A stretch of 39,287 bases of DNA from Candidatus Staskawiczbacteria bacterium. GTDB taxonomy: Bacteria > Patescibacteriota > Minisyncoccia > Minisyncoccales > Staskawiczbacteraceae. The notes below the pieces were generated by a model. It worked only from the letters and a program-made list of their open reading frames with translations, made no database searches and was not told the origin of the DNA. The DNA lies in NCBI GenBank assembly GCA_026395215.1, contig JAPLZC010000003.1:1-39287 (forward strand), in the 5' to 3' direction. Positions 26,338-35,044 of this stretch are shown piece after piece. The first letter of the stretch is position 1. Every line of letters begins with the position of its first letter. A program made the position numbers and the translations under genes.

Positions 26338-28086
26338 TCATTGCTTGAGATGAACTCGAAGATCCTCGAGGTATTCTTTCAGACCTCCGTTCCATGCCTC
26401 GCAATCAACGAACTGTTCGCCATTAGCAATCACCACGTCCAAGCTGGCAATGATTCCTGCGATTCCGCCAAAATCATTTAGAACGTCCTGTTCCAAGGCG
26501 TATGGATCGAAGTCGCTCGGATTGACGTCCGGAGCAATGGCATAGTGAATAGCGTAGAAGTGATTCGTCATGTCCGATTTGGAATCGCTAAGTGAGTTGG
26601 CCGCAGTGCGAAGATTGTCGCTCCAGTCTTGAAGCTGGTAAAGCGAGTAGTCGCTCCGCTTGGAGTTTTTGGACACGTAAACGCATCCCTCCTTTTCGCC
26701 GTCCACCACAACCTCCACGGCCGTATTCCAAATCGTGATCGGGATATCCCTGCCGTAATCCATTCCGCCGGGAAGAGTCAGGAGAGGCGTCGAGTCAAAT
26801 TCCCCGCCGATGAACAGGATGTTTGTCCTGCTACACAGTTGGGAAAAATGACTGGCTCCTCGCCCCGAGGAATGATCCGCCAGACTTTGTCCGACTCCCG
26901 CCATCATTCTGCGCTGGCTGTCCGTGTAAGCTCTCTGCTTTTCTACCACAGCCAAGGCATTGCTGAAATGCTTGAACGAAAGCCGGCATTTTTCCTGCCT
27001 CAGATCAGCTAATAACGATAGAGCATCCTGCGGAACGACTAGGAGAAAATCCTTCATCGTTTCGTTAAGAGACTCAACTACGCTAGCCGTTTCCGGAGAC
27101 CACGAATGAACGTAGACGACGGACTTGCAAGACGCTTTTCCGGCATGAACCACATCGCTTCCCTTAAAGAGCAGGAAGTAATCTTTGCTGTCAAAGTGCA
27201 CATCGCCGGGGAGCTTATCCTCGTAAACCGCGCATTGAACAGCATAGACCTTCCCGTCGGAAATAACCCATTCCAGGTAGAGATTCGCCTGCTTTTGGAG
27301 CCGCGCCAACATGCCGAATAGGCCGTTGAACAACTCGAACGAGCTAGCAACGCCTCCGTAAATATCCTCCTGATGGGTGCCAATCTGCCGCACTACGCCC
27401 GATCCGTCGATTGCATCGGCGTTGTCCAACTCCCACATCTCCCGCTGGAAATGCAGGTTGTGGTCAACGGGAATATTAAAAATTATCCCGCCACCGTTCA
27501 CAGCCTGAGTGCCGAGGCCGATGACAGCTCTGACTGTCGGCAATCCGTTGTACGAGGTATACGCAACTCCTGCCAAAGGAGGCAGAAATCCGTCCTCAAA
27601 ACGAGTTCCGATAACTAGCTGAATCAGTACCGCCATTCCCATCGGAGCATTGCTCCTTTCCCGCCACAGTTTTGCATCAGTGCTAAACTCGCTGGCGTAA
27701 ACGCATCGCTCACATTGCCAGAGACTTTCCAAATCATCCTCCTTCTTGCCGGTAGGCACGAAGAATGCTGATTGGTATATCCCTGTTCCGCCACATTCAG
27801 AAAGTGCAGACGAACGAACCGCGTACGGTCTGCCGATCTCCATCTTTCCTAGTATCTCCTCGTTAATTACCACGAGGAACTGCGGACATGCGAGATCCCC
27901 GATTCCATCGGGTCCTCCCGCCTGTTCCAATTTCTCGGCGACGCGATCAAAAATATCCGTCGCCAACACAATCCCTTCCGGAATCAGAATGCCAACGCCA
28001 GCCAGCAGGCCAGCGAAGCAATTCAGATCCTCTGCCTTCAGCCCGGTTTTGCCCGAGCCGAACACTTCAAAAAGTCCTTGCTTCAT
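26338..28086 (-). CDS. PEP synthase/PPDK N-terminal (ATP-grasp)-like protein lacking the phosphohistidine and PEP-binding domains
   Basis: RPYAVRSSALSECGGTGIYQSAFFV, LAGVAYTSYNGLPTVRAVIGLGTQAVNGGG; SD AAAGGAATAAGCCATG. Confidence 0.65.
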   Translation of the reverse strand: MKQGLFEVFGSGKTGLKAEDLNCFAGLLAGVGILIPEGIVLATDIFDRVAEKLEQAGGPDGIGDLACPQFLVVINEEILGKMEIGRPYAVRSSALSECGGTGIYQSAFFVPTGKKEDDLESLWQCERCVYASEFSTDAKLWRERSNAPMGMAVLIQLVIGTRFEDGFLPPLAGVAYTSYNGLPTVRAVIGLGTQAVNGGGIIFNIPVDHNLHFQREMWELDNADAIDGSGVVRQIGTHQEDIYGGVASSFELFNGLFGMLARLQKQANLYLEWVISDGKVYAVQCAVYEDKLPGDVHFDSKDYFLLFKGSDVVHAGKASCKSVVYVHSWSPETASVVESLNETMKDFLLVVPQDALSLLADLRQEKCRLSFKHFSNALAVVEKQRAYTDSQRRMMAGVGQSLADHSSGRGASHFSQLCSRTNILFIGGEFDSTPLLTLPGGMDYGRDIPITIWNTAVEVVVDGEKEGCVYVSKNSKRSDYSLYQLQDWSDNLRTAANSLSDSKSDMTNHFYAIHYAIAPDVNPSDFDPYALEQDVLNDFGGIAGIIASLDVVIANGEQFVDCEAWNGGLKEYLEDLRVHLKQ

Positions 28087-28154
28087 GGCTTATTCCTTTC
28101 TTAATACCTAAGTTTGTTGTTTTGGGTTGATGTCAAAGGACACACGATAAAATT

Positions 28155-28183
28155 ATACTACCGAAAATCTCAAAATATGTCAA
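28155..28183 (-). promoter_or_regulatory. promoter of the PPDK_N-like cassette
   Basis: TTGACA-17-TAGTAT. Confidence 0.7.
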
Positions 28184-28280
28184 TCATCAAAAACCACCTT
28201 TATTCAAAGGTGGCCGAATACCTGTCTTTTTTCTGGAAACCTCACAAAACCCCTAAAAATTGCTCAAAAACTCCACGGGT

Positions 28281-30041
28281 TTATGTATTAAGCCATTCCA
28301 AAGCTTTTGAAAAGCTTTCCAATGTTTTTTGTTTAAGATTTTCTTTTTTGACTTCTCCATTACGAACTTTCTCCAAAAACAACCTTGCCCGTAATTCTTT
28401 CTTTTTTTCTTTTGCAACTTCTGAATTTGATCTGGTTTCTGAACCAGCCGCTTCCTTAAGCACATACTCATAAAAATCATCCTTTTCAAAAAGATCTTCT
28501 ATACCATCAAAACCATCGAGCTTTTTCACAGACTTTTCAAATCCTTCTTTATCATCCTTAAATAAATATTTACCTATATCTTTATACGCACTTTTCCCGT
28601 CCTTACCATCGTCAAATATGGCTTTGAATTTCGCTCCCCAACCCAAAAGAATACTAACCAACGGCCTAACATTTTGGACTCCGCAAGCAGGTATAAATGT
28701 ATGATTGTTAGCTACGCTAAGCAATTGTTTAAAAGCTGTAAAATAATAATGATCTGTTATGCCTTCTACCACTACGCACACCTGGTTTGCATCCACAATT
28801 TGCCCCAAATGACTTATACCCATCGCAGTAATAATTGGCGACAATGCGTCCTTACTGGCGCCATCTACTGAGGAAGCGAATTGAGATATAGTGTTAATTT
28901 TTGTCCCCTGTTCTTTGCTCTGAAAAACTAAACGAATTCTAAGTAGCTCGTCGTCATTCACTCCGATAAGTGACGGGTTGTGTGTTGTATATAATATTTC
29001 CATTCCTTTTTTAGCAAGCTCTTCGAGTACCACTTTTACATTTTTTTGTGCCGTTTCATGCAAACCTTGTCCGGGCTCATCGATTAAGAGAACGTATTTA
29101 GCAAAACTATTGTCCTCAACTCCTATGGCTTTCAAACGAAGAACAAAAGCGTTAAACCATTGGAAGCCTTTACTCTTTTGCTCCATAAATAATGGAATGC
29201 GATCGTCTCGATGAATAAGAAATTCAATTCTAGAATCTGCCCCGCTGGGAAGTAAATTTATATTAAAACGATATTTATCTTCTGTGGATTCATCAGTTCT
29301 TTTTTGCGTCCAATAAGTGTTTAGATCTAATTCCGCCTTTTCCTCTACGGCGTTTTTAATTGAGGTTCTTTCTTGAGGACCTTTATTAATTGCATCGGAA
29401 AAATTTACGCCGAATATTTTTTCAAAGTCTTTAACGGCTTGACTCGAAGGAATGTCGGATATTTTTATTTCACTAGGTAGCAACCCTGTAAATGAATCAT
29501 ATAAAATAAACGTTGGCAAAGCATCAACGATTTGCGAAATGACCAAATCTAAAAATTCATCTTTTATTTTTTTAATAGCTTCCTCCTGAGCTGTCGCATC
29601 AGTTACCGCATTTTCTTGCTTTTCCTCGGGCTTGCTTTCTATGGCAAAATTGGTTTTTTCCATCAGTTTTTCAATTTTTCCTACCGTATCATCAGAAACA
29701 AAAATAGACTTTGAATCTTCATCGGTTGTTCCGGCCCTGAAACAATTAACATTTTTTAGTTCACGCAAAATATCATTTATTCTTGCATCTTCTGCATCCA
29801 AATCTTTCTCCTCAACTAAAAACTCACAAGAAACCTTTGGTTCCTTGTTTAATCTTTTGGAAAGTTTGATAAACTTCTCATTTGCACCGTTCGCAAAATA
29901 ATTTAACCCTTCAAGGATAGCGCTTTTACCTGCCTCGTTCTGCCCAGCAAATACTACAACATCATCTGTTTCCGAGAGGTGACATTTACCCGAATCAATA
30001 ATCGATTTTACGTGCTCAATTTGAAAAGATATAAGTCTCAT
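28281..30041 (-). CDS. OLD-family-like AAA ATPase with C-terminal TOPRIM-like domain
   Basis: VVFAGQNEAGKSAILEGLNYF Walker A, LLIDEPGQGLHETAQKN, YTTHNPSLIG, VCVVVEGITDHYYF. Confidence 0.82.
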   Translation of the reverse strand: MRLISFQIEHVKSIIDSGKCHLSETDDVVVFAGQNEAGKSAILEGLNYFANGANEKFIKLSKRLNKEPKVSCEFLVEEKDLDAEDARINDILRELKNVNCFRAGTTDEDSKSIFVSDDTVGKIEKLMEKTNFAIESKPEEKQENAVTDATAQEEAIKKIKDEFLDLVISQIVDALPTFILYDSFTGLLPSEIKISDIPSSQAVKDFEKIFGVNFSDAINKGPQERTSIKNAVEEKAELDLNTYWTQKRTDESTEDKYRFNINLLPSGADSRIEFLIHRDDRIPLFMEQKSKGFQWFNAFVLRLKAIGVEDNSFAKYVLLIDEPGQGLHETAQKNVKVVLEELAKKGMEILYTTHNPSLIGVNDDELLRIRLVFQSKEQGTKINTISQFASSVDGASKDALSPIITAMGISHLGQIVDANQVCVVVEGITDHYYFTAFKQLLSVANNHTFIPACGVQNVRPLVSILLGWGAKFKAIFDDGKDGKSAYKDIGKYLFKDDKEGFEKSVKKLDGFDGIEDLFEKDDFYEYVLKEAAGSETRSNSEVAKEKKKELRARLFLEKVRNGEVKKENLKQKTLESFSKALEWLNT

Positions 30042-30044
30042 GTT

Positions 30045-30842
30045 TTATAATATTACTGTGACTTTTTGATACAACATCGGCAAGCAATCCTGCCTCAAAC
30101 GAAATTTTGTTCCATGATTATGTCCAGAGCGTGCATCAAAATCTACAAGTATTTTTCCTTCCTCGAGTGCCTTTAGAAATCCCTCAAAATTAAACTTTTG
30201 AAGCATCGTTACCTTGGTGTAGTGATAATATTCTTTTTTGCGTTCTATTTTAACTTCTGCCTGAACGTAAAATGCATTAAGCAGTTTAGTACCGGCTTTG
30301 TGTTCCAAATCATCAAATCCCCAATATGGCTGTGGATTTAGTTCGCCCAGGCCAACGCGTTTTTTAACCGACTCAAGCCATTCTTTGTGACGAATATCAA
30401 CGCTCCCCGCGTCAAATGAAATTAAAATCTTCTTTTCGGCGCGATCAATAACAACCATAAATCCACGATCGCTTCGTGATTGACCATGTATAGTCTGCCG
30501 GAAGCTCATCTCGCCTTTCGGATATTTTTTCCCATCTTCTTTATGGGCCCAACCATATTTTGGCAACAACACCTGTGGAACAAAAAGAATCGCTCTCGGC
30601 GATGGTTCTATATGAAAAAGAGTTGTGAGCGATGTTGAATCTATTCTTTGTGCTTTTAATTCCCATTCAGCGGCGTTTGGTATAGGCAGATTATTTTCTT
30701 TAATACCCAATAAATCCTCGAGAGTGTTTCCAATGCCCCCTTGGTTGCCCTTTCTCGCATTCGGGACAAATCCCATTTCCGAAATTTCTTTCAGCTTGGC
30801 GATAAGCGCAGGCTTTGTATAAATTACAGGTTCTTTTGCCAT
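30045..30842 (-). CDS. MvaI/BcnI-family restriction endonuclease (start moved to MAKEPVIY)
   Basis: ARKGNQGGIGNTLEDLLGIKENNLPIPNAAEWELKAQR. Confidence 0.85.
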   Translation of the reverse strand: MAKEPVIYTKPALIAKLKEISEMGFVPNARKGNQGGIGNTLEDLLGIKENNLPIPNAAEWELKAQRIDSTSLTTLFHIEPSPRAILFVPQVLLPKYGWAHKEDGKKYPKGEMSFRQTIHGQSRSDRGFMVVIDRAEKKILISFDAGSVDIRHKEWLESVKKRVGLGELNPQPYWGFDDLEHKAGTKLLNAFYVQAEVKIERKKEYYHYTKVTMLQKFNFEGFLKALEEGKILVDFDARSGHNHGTKFRLRQDCLPMLYQKVTVIL

Positions 30843-30843
30843 A

Positions 30844-31647
30844 TTATGATAAAAGTTTAGATTGAGCTTGATGATTTTTAATTCTCTCTTCGGCCATCTT
30901 ACAATAATCAGGAGAAACATCAATACCGATATAATCTCGTTTAAAATTTATTGCTGAAATCGCAGTTGTCCCTGAGCCCATAAACGGGTCGAGAATAGTT
31001 TTTGCGTGCGTAGAGCCAACTATCCTATCGATAAGATCCACGGGAAAGGCGGCGGGATGATCGTTATTCATTTCCTGTGTAAATTCCCAAACATCCCCAT
31101 GTGCATTAGCTTTTGATTTAAGTTTAAATTTTGGTTTGGCAATAAGATAAATAACTTCATAAGTTGGTAAAAAATAACCTGGGTTGAAATTAAATCCGCC
31201 CTTGCGTCTCCAAATTATTATTTGCCTAACAGGGAATCCTTGAATAATGTCTTGCCTATCCTGAAGCATCCCTGCTTGAACGCGCCATTTGTGGTTATAG
31301 AAAATTGCCCCATCATCCGGAATTATTCTCATCATTTCAGTTAAGCAATCTCTCTGCCATTTTACATATTTTTCGTGCGGCATGCAATCGTCGTGATGGG
31401 TGTATCCATTTTGTAGGGCGGCATTAGCCCATTTTCCTTTACTACCCCTTGTCATTCCGTTTCCGGTAGAATTTTTGAGATTGTATGGAGGCGAAGTAAC
31501 CACTAAGTCCACTGCCCCATCAGGAATTTTTTTCATAACCTCTACAGCATCACCACAAATAATTTTATTCAAAAAATCTTCTGTTTCCATTTTTTGGCCA
31601 ACGTTTGCAATATCTGAAATAATTTGGTGCTCTTTTTGCTTTTGCAT
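30844..31647 (-). CDS. site-specific DNA methyltransferase (amino-MTase, probable partner of the MvaI/BcnI-like nuclease)
   Basis: VDLVVTSPPYNLK and ILDPFMGSGTTAISAINFKRDYIGIDVS. Confidence 0.92.
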   Translation of the reverse strand: MQKQKEHQIISDIANVGQKMETEDFLNKIICGDAVEVMKKIPDGAVDLVVTSPPYNLKNSTGNGMTRGSKGKWANAALQNGYTHHDDCMPHEKYVKWQRDCLTEMMRIIPDDGAIFYNHKWRVQAGMLQDRQDIIQGFPVRQIIIWRRKGGFNFNPGYFLPTYEVIYLIAKPKFKLKSKANAHGDVWEFTQEMNNDHPAAFPVDLIDRIVGSTHAKTILDPFMGSGTTAISAINFKRDYIGIDVSPDYCKMAEERIKNHQAQSKLLS

Positions 31648-31733
31648 ATTAGCATATTATTGTTTTATTTTGCTCTTTTTCCAACAAAAAAGCAACCTTT
31701 GGTTGCATGCTCAATTTATAAAAATCTCACACT

Positions 31734-32126
31734 CTAATTATTGTGAATGTTTATTTCATATTTATTTAAAAGATTAATAACAATTGCTTCTAAATTTTCC
31801 TCAGATCCCGGTGGCCCGTCAACGTAACTCCAAATCTGCTTGATTATCTGCGCATCGCCGTTAACTAACGCTTTCTTTAGAATTTTTTCTATCAAGAGAT
31901 CGAGATATGATTTTTTCAAGTTTTCATCCGGAACCTCCAACAACTTTTCTTTAATTCTCGCCGTAATCGAAACTGATCCTGGCGGCCTGCCAGCTAAATT
32001 TCCTGATTCACCCTTTTTCCATTGGTACTCCTCCGGAGGGTGCCATTTTCCCTGTTTTTTCCCTGTTATATCAGGGAGTTGTGTTGTTTGCTCTTGTCCC
32101 ATAGTTTTACACCACTCAGCCCCCAA
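31734..32126 (-). CDS. DUF5681-like phage/mobile-element protein
   Basis: YQWKKGESGNLAGRPPGSVSITARIKEKL. Confidence 0.6.
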   Translation of the reverse strand: MGAEWCKTMGQEQTTQLPDITGKKQGKWHPPEEYQWKKGESGNLAGRPPGSVSITARIKEKLLEVPDENLKKSYLDLLIEKILKKALVNGDAQIIKQIWSYVDGPPGSEENLEAIVINLLNKYEINIHNN

Positions 32127-32169
32127 GCTCTTGTTGGGTGCCCTTGTGGTTGCTCAAAATCCCCGTATT

Positions 32170-33591
32170 TTATGCTTTTTTGGCCTTTATGCCCGTAAAC
32201 CTCTCAAACCTCGCTAATATCACTTCCGCATACAAGGGCGATAATTCAATTGCTCTGCACTTCCTTTTCATAATTTCCGCCGCAATGATTGTGCTTCCCG
32301 ATCCGCCGAACGGTTCCATTACAATTCCATTTCTCGGGCTCAATATTTTTACATAAGGCACTAGCACCGGAATTGGTTTCGTTCCAAAAATTAAATTTTG
32401 ACCTGACTGCGAAGCTGAATCTGTTGCGTGCGTAACATGGTCGCCCATCACCCAAAACTTTGTGCCTTTGTCTTTATTCCAATCCGGCTTTCCTTGTTTT
32501 GCGTAAAGCGATATTTCGTAAGTGTCGATCAGCTTCTGTGCTTTGTTTTCCAGATATTCTTGAAAGCCGTCCTCATCCAGTTCGTTATTCACTCCGTCTC
32601 CGGCTACCGGAGCTACATCAAATCTGTTGAAAAATTTATATTTTGCCGAGAAGCCCTGCGTTCTGTTTGGTGTGTGCCAGATGACCATATTCTGTATGGC
32701 CCAGTACTTTTCTATCGCTCCCCAAAGGTCGGGAGTGTTTCTCCAATTCTCGAACACCATAACATTTGAACCTTTTTCATTTTTAAATTGGTTGGCTATT
32801 GATAACCATTCATCAAATTCCGGAACGCCACCGGCTTGCACAACACCTTCGTATTTTCTATTGCCTTTATATCCGAATCCTTTACCCATCGCGTCTGTCT
32901 GGCCGACACTTTCGTACTCCCTTTCAGCTTTAATTTTCCAGCCGTCTTTTGTTTTTACTTTTCTGACTCGTTTTTTGCAGTAAGCTAACCTGTAAGGCGG
33001 ATCAGTAAACATAAAATCAAACTTCTCCGGGCCCATCAATCTTTTCCATGCTTTTGAATCTGTTGCATTGCCCACGATTAATCTATGCTCGCCTAACTGC
33101 CACAAGTCGCCGGGCTTTACGCCATGAGGTTTCTTTATTGCTTTTTCTGTTTCCTTTGCCAAGTCAAAGTCATCTGCTTTTTCCAGTCCAAAAATGTTAT
33201 CTAATTCGTTTTTGTCAAAGCCGAATTCCTTTAACAAGTCCTCATCAAAGTTGGCCAGCTCGTCAAAGTTCCACTCGCCGGTATTTTTGTTGCTACGAAG
33301 ATTGTATTCCTTAAATTCCGCCTCGGTTAATTTTCTGCTTGGAACTCGAACATCAATCTCTTCTTCGCCCCGACCCAGCAGTTGCATAATTTTTAACCGC
33401 TGGTGGCCAGCTATAATTTTGTTATCCGTGTCTATCGCCGGAATCTCAACTAAATCAAACTTTGTGACGCTTTTTTTCAAATCCTCTAATTGCTTATCAG
33501 TCATGATCCTAGGATTCTGTTCAAAAGGCACAAGATCTTTCACTTTCCTTTTTTCAGTATGCCAGTTTAATTTTTTTGTTTTTATTGTCAT
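32170..33591 (-). CDS. ParB-like nuclease domain fused to DNA methyltransferase
   Basis: ParB-like VKDLVPFEQNPRIMTDKQLEDLKKSVTKF...IAGHQRLKIMQLLG; MTase FMFTDPPYRLAY and VMEPFGGSGSTIIAAE. Confidence 0.9.
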   Translation of the reverse strand: MTIKTKKLNWHTEKRKVKDLVPFEQNPRIMTDKQLEDLKKSVTKFDLVEIPAIDTDNKIIAGHQRLKIMQLLGRGEEEIDVRVPSRKLTEAEFKEYNLRSNKNTGEWNFDELANFDEDLLKEFGFDKNELDNIFGLEKADDFDLAKETEKAIKKPHGVKPGDLWQLGEHRLIVGNATDSKAWKRLMGPEKFDFMFTDPPYRLAYCKKRVRKVKTKDGWKIKAEREYESVGQTDAMGKGFGYKGNRKYEGVVQAGGVPEFDEWLSIANQFKNEKGSNVMVFENWRNTPDLWGAIEKYWAIQNMVIWHTPNRTQGFSAKYKFFNRFDVAPVAGDGVNNELDEDGFQEYLENKAQKLIDTYEISLYAKQGKPDWNKDKGTKFWVMGDHVTHATDSASQSGQNLIFGTKPIPVLVPYVKILSPRNGIVMEPFGGSGSTIIAAEIMKRKCRAIELSPLYAEVILARFERFTGIKAKKA

Positions 33592-33737
33592 GAATTATCT
33601 TTTTTAGAGAGCAACCTCGTTATTGTTAAAACTATGGCTCCGGTAAAAGCCCCTGCCCAAATATAATCGACCACGTTGCCTAGGCAGTAGAAAAAAGCGA
33701 AGAAAGCGTTGGTTAAAATGTCATCTGTGGTGATCAT
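33588..33737 (-). CDS. tiny TM protein (49 aa), absent from the ORF track
   Basis: MITTDDILTNAFFAFFYCLGNVVDYIWAGAFTGAIVLTITRLLSKKDNS; stop overlaps the next ATG. Confidence 0.7.
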   Translation of the reverse strand: MITTDDILTNAFFAFFYCLGNVVDYIWAGAFTGAIVLTITRLLSKKDNS

Positions 33738-33892
33738 AAATCAGATGGCCTTGAGGGATAATCTTTCCGGCGAAACCAGAAAATGATTGCGTCCTCAATC
33801 CCGGTAAATAGTAAAAACAACGTGTAAAAAACAAACGGGTAAAAAAATATCATTCCCATAAACTCGCTGAAACTTGAATTCAAAAATGTCAT
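33734..33892 (-). CDS. tiny TM protein (52 aa), absent from the ORF track
   Basis: MTFLNSSFSEFMGMIFFYPFVFYTLFLLFTGIEDAIIFWFRRKDYPSRPSDL; ATGA overlaps at both ends. Confidence 0.7.
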   Translation of the reverse strand: MTFLNSSFSEFMGMIFFYPFVFYTLFLLFTGIEDAIIFWFRRKDYPSRPSDL

Positions 33893-34158
33893 AGCTTTTC
33901 ATCGCTGTCTTGTTTGGTAAAATTCCAGCAGAACTTTACAACAAACCCGACAAAGAAAATTAGTAAAAAGGTAAGAATTAAAACCTGCCCGTAATCAAGC
34001 TGTTTAGAAATCCAAAACGTCCCGGTCCCTGTTATCTGTTCTATCGATCCGCCCGTGCCAACCGATCCATCGCAATTCATCTGCGTAAAAGCAAACGGGT
34101 CGTTTTTGCCCGGTGGATTCCCTGTATAATTTACCGGCTGCGAAAGTGTGCAATTCAT
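33889..34158 (-). CDS. small single-TM protein (89 aa)
   Basis: MNCTLSQPVNYTGNPPGKNDPFAF...ILTFLLIFFVGFVVKFCWNF; ATGA coupling. Confidence 0.7.
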   Translation of the reverse strand: MNCTLSQPVNYTGNPPGKNDPFAFTQMNCDGSVGTGGSIEQITGTGTFWISKQLDYGQVLILTFLLIFFVGFVVKFCWNFTKQDSDEKL

Positions 34159-34241
34159 AAAATTATTGAAGTGAAAAAAATGAATAATATTATGGCGGCG
34201 GCTAAGCCGTCAATGAAACCAACAAAAAATTCGTATGTCAT
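34155..34241 (-). CDS. tiny TM peptide (28 aa)
   Basis: MTYEFFVGFIDGLAAAIILFIFFTSIIL; ATGA overlaps at both ends. Confidence 0.55.
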   Translation of the reverse strand: MTYEFFVGFIDGLAAAIILFIFFTSIIL

Positions 34242-34405
34242 TTGAATTTTTGAGAGTGTCCTCGTTTTTTTAATGTTAAGTCGATTATCGTGTATTTTCC
34301 TTTGCGGTAATCAACAAGATATCTTTTCTCATCCGACTGCCCCATTTTGAACCCACGCTTGCCATTTTTCAATCGTCTGTCAACAAGTTGTCGCTGATGC
34401 TTCAT
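34238..34405 (-). CDS. small basic protein (55 aa)
   Basis: MKHQRQLVDRRLKNGKRGFKMGQSDEKRYLVDYRKGKYTIIDLTLKKRGHSQKFK; ATGA coupling. Confidence 0.6.
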   Translation of the reverse strand: MKHQRQLVDRRLKNGKRGFKMGQSDEKRYLVDYRKGKYTIIDLTLKKRGHSQKFK

Positions 34406-34409
34406 GAAG

Positions 34410-34589
34410 TCAAGGCCGTTTTGATATTTTTACGGTTTTTCGACCTTTTTTCTCCAAAAACTTGTCCAGCGTTTCAGCGGCCCGGGTTGCCGCAATTCTC
34501 AGCTTTTCCTCTTCCGTAATCAGGCCCATGGCAAGAGCTTTGTCTAAACCCTCCAGTTCTTTTTTCTTGAATAAATTAAATAGTTTCAT
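34410..34589 (-). CDS. small hypothetical protein (probable start MKLFNLFKKKE)
   Basis: ATG overlaps the end of the preceding ORF. Confidence 0.55.
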   Translation of the reverse strand: MKLFNLFKKKELEGLDKALAMGLITEEEKLRIAATRAAETLDKFLEKKGRKTVKISKRP

Positions 34590-34779
34590 GGCGTCCTCTC
34601 TTTTTGTTATTGGTATGTGTATCATGTTCTTTTTTCTGTGTTGATTTTCGACCTTTGAACTTTTCCCAGGCATCCACTATCTCCGAGGATTCTGTGTCCT
34701 CAAAAAATGTGACGTAGTAGCATTGTCTGTTTTCGTCCCAATAAACTCTTGGTTGATTTTCTTTGTTTTTGTTTGACAT
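34576..34779 (-). CDS. small hypothetical protein (67 aa)
   Basis: MSNKNKENQPRVYWDENRQCYYVTFFEDTESSEIVDAW; A-rich leader. Confidence 0.6.
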   Translation of the reverse strand: MSNKNKENQPRVYWDENRQCYYVTFFEDTESSEIVDAWEKFKGRKSTQKKEHDTHTNNKKRGRHETI

Positions 34780-34792
34780 ATTTTTTGTTTTT

Positions 34793-34948
34793 TTAATTTT
34801 TTAAAGTTGGGGTAAAAACCGACATATACAATTTTAATAAACGCTCCGCCATAATTTCCGCCCTGCGGTAAGAAATTCGCTCTTTAAATTCTGCCTCGTA
34901 AATTTTTTTAAATTGCTCCAACGCTTTTTTTGAAATTTTGTTTGACAT
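34793..34948 (-). CDS. small hypothetical protein (probable start MSNKISKKALEQ)
   Basis: Same A-rich leader and MSNK start as the next gene. Confidence 0.55.
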   Translation of the reverse strand: MSNKISKKALEQFKKIYEAEFKERISYRRAEIMAERLLKLYMSVFTPTLKN

Positions 34949-35044
34949 ATTTTTTGTTTTTTTAATTTTTTGCCGGATTTTTCTAATGTTCTTAATTTTT
35001 AATTTCTCCGCCGTATAAATACAGCATTTCCGTTGTAGGAGCAA

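Noticed and set aside
26629-28130. Several plus-strand ORFs (26629-27012, 27373-27618, 27746-28111, 27888-28130)
   Set aside because: They are antisense to the GC-rich PPDK_N-like gene, where long spurious ORFs are expected.
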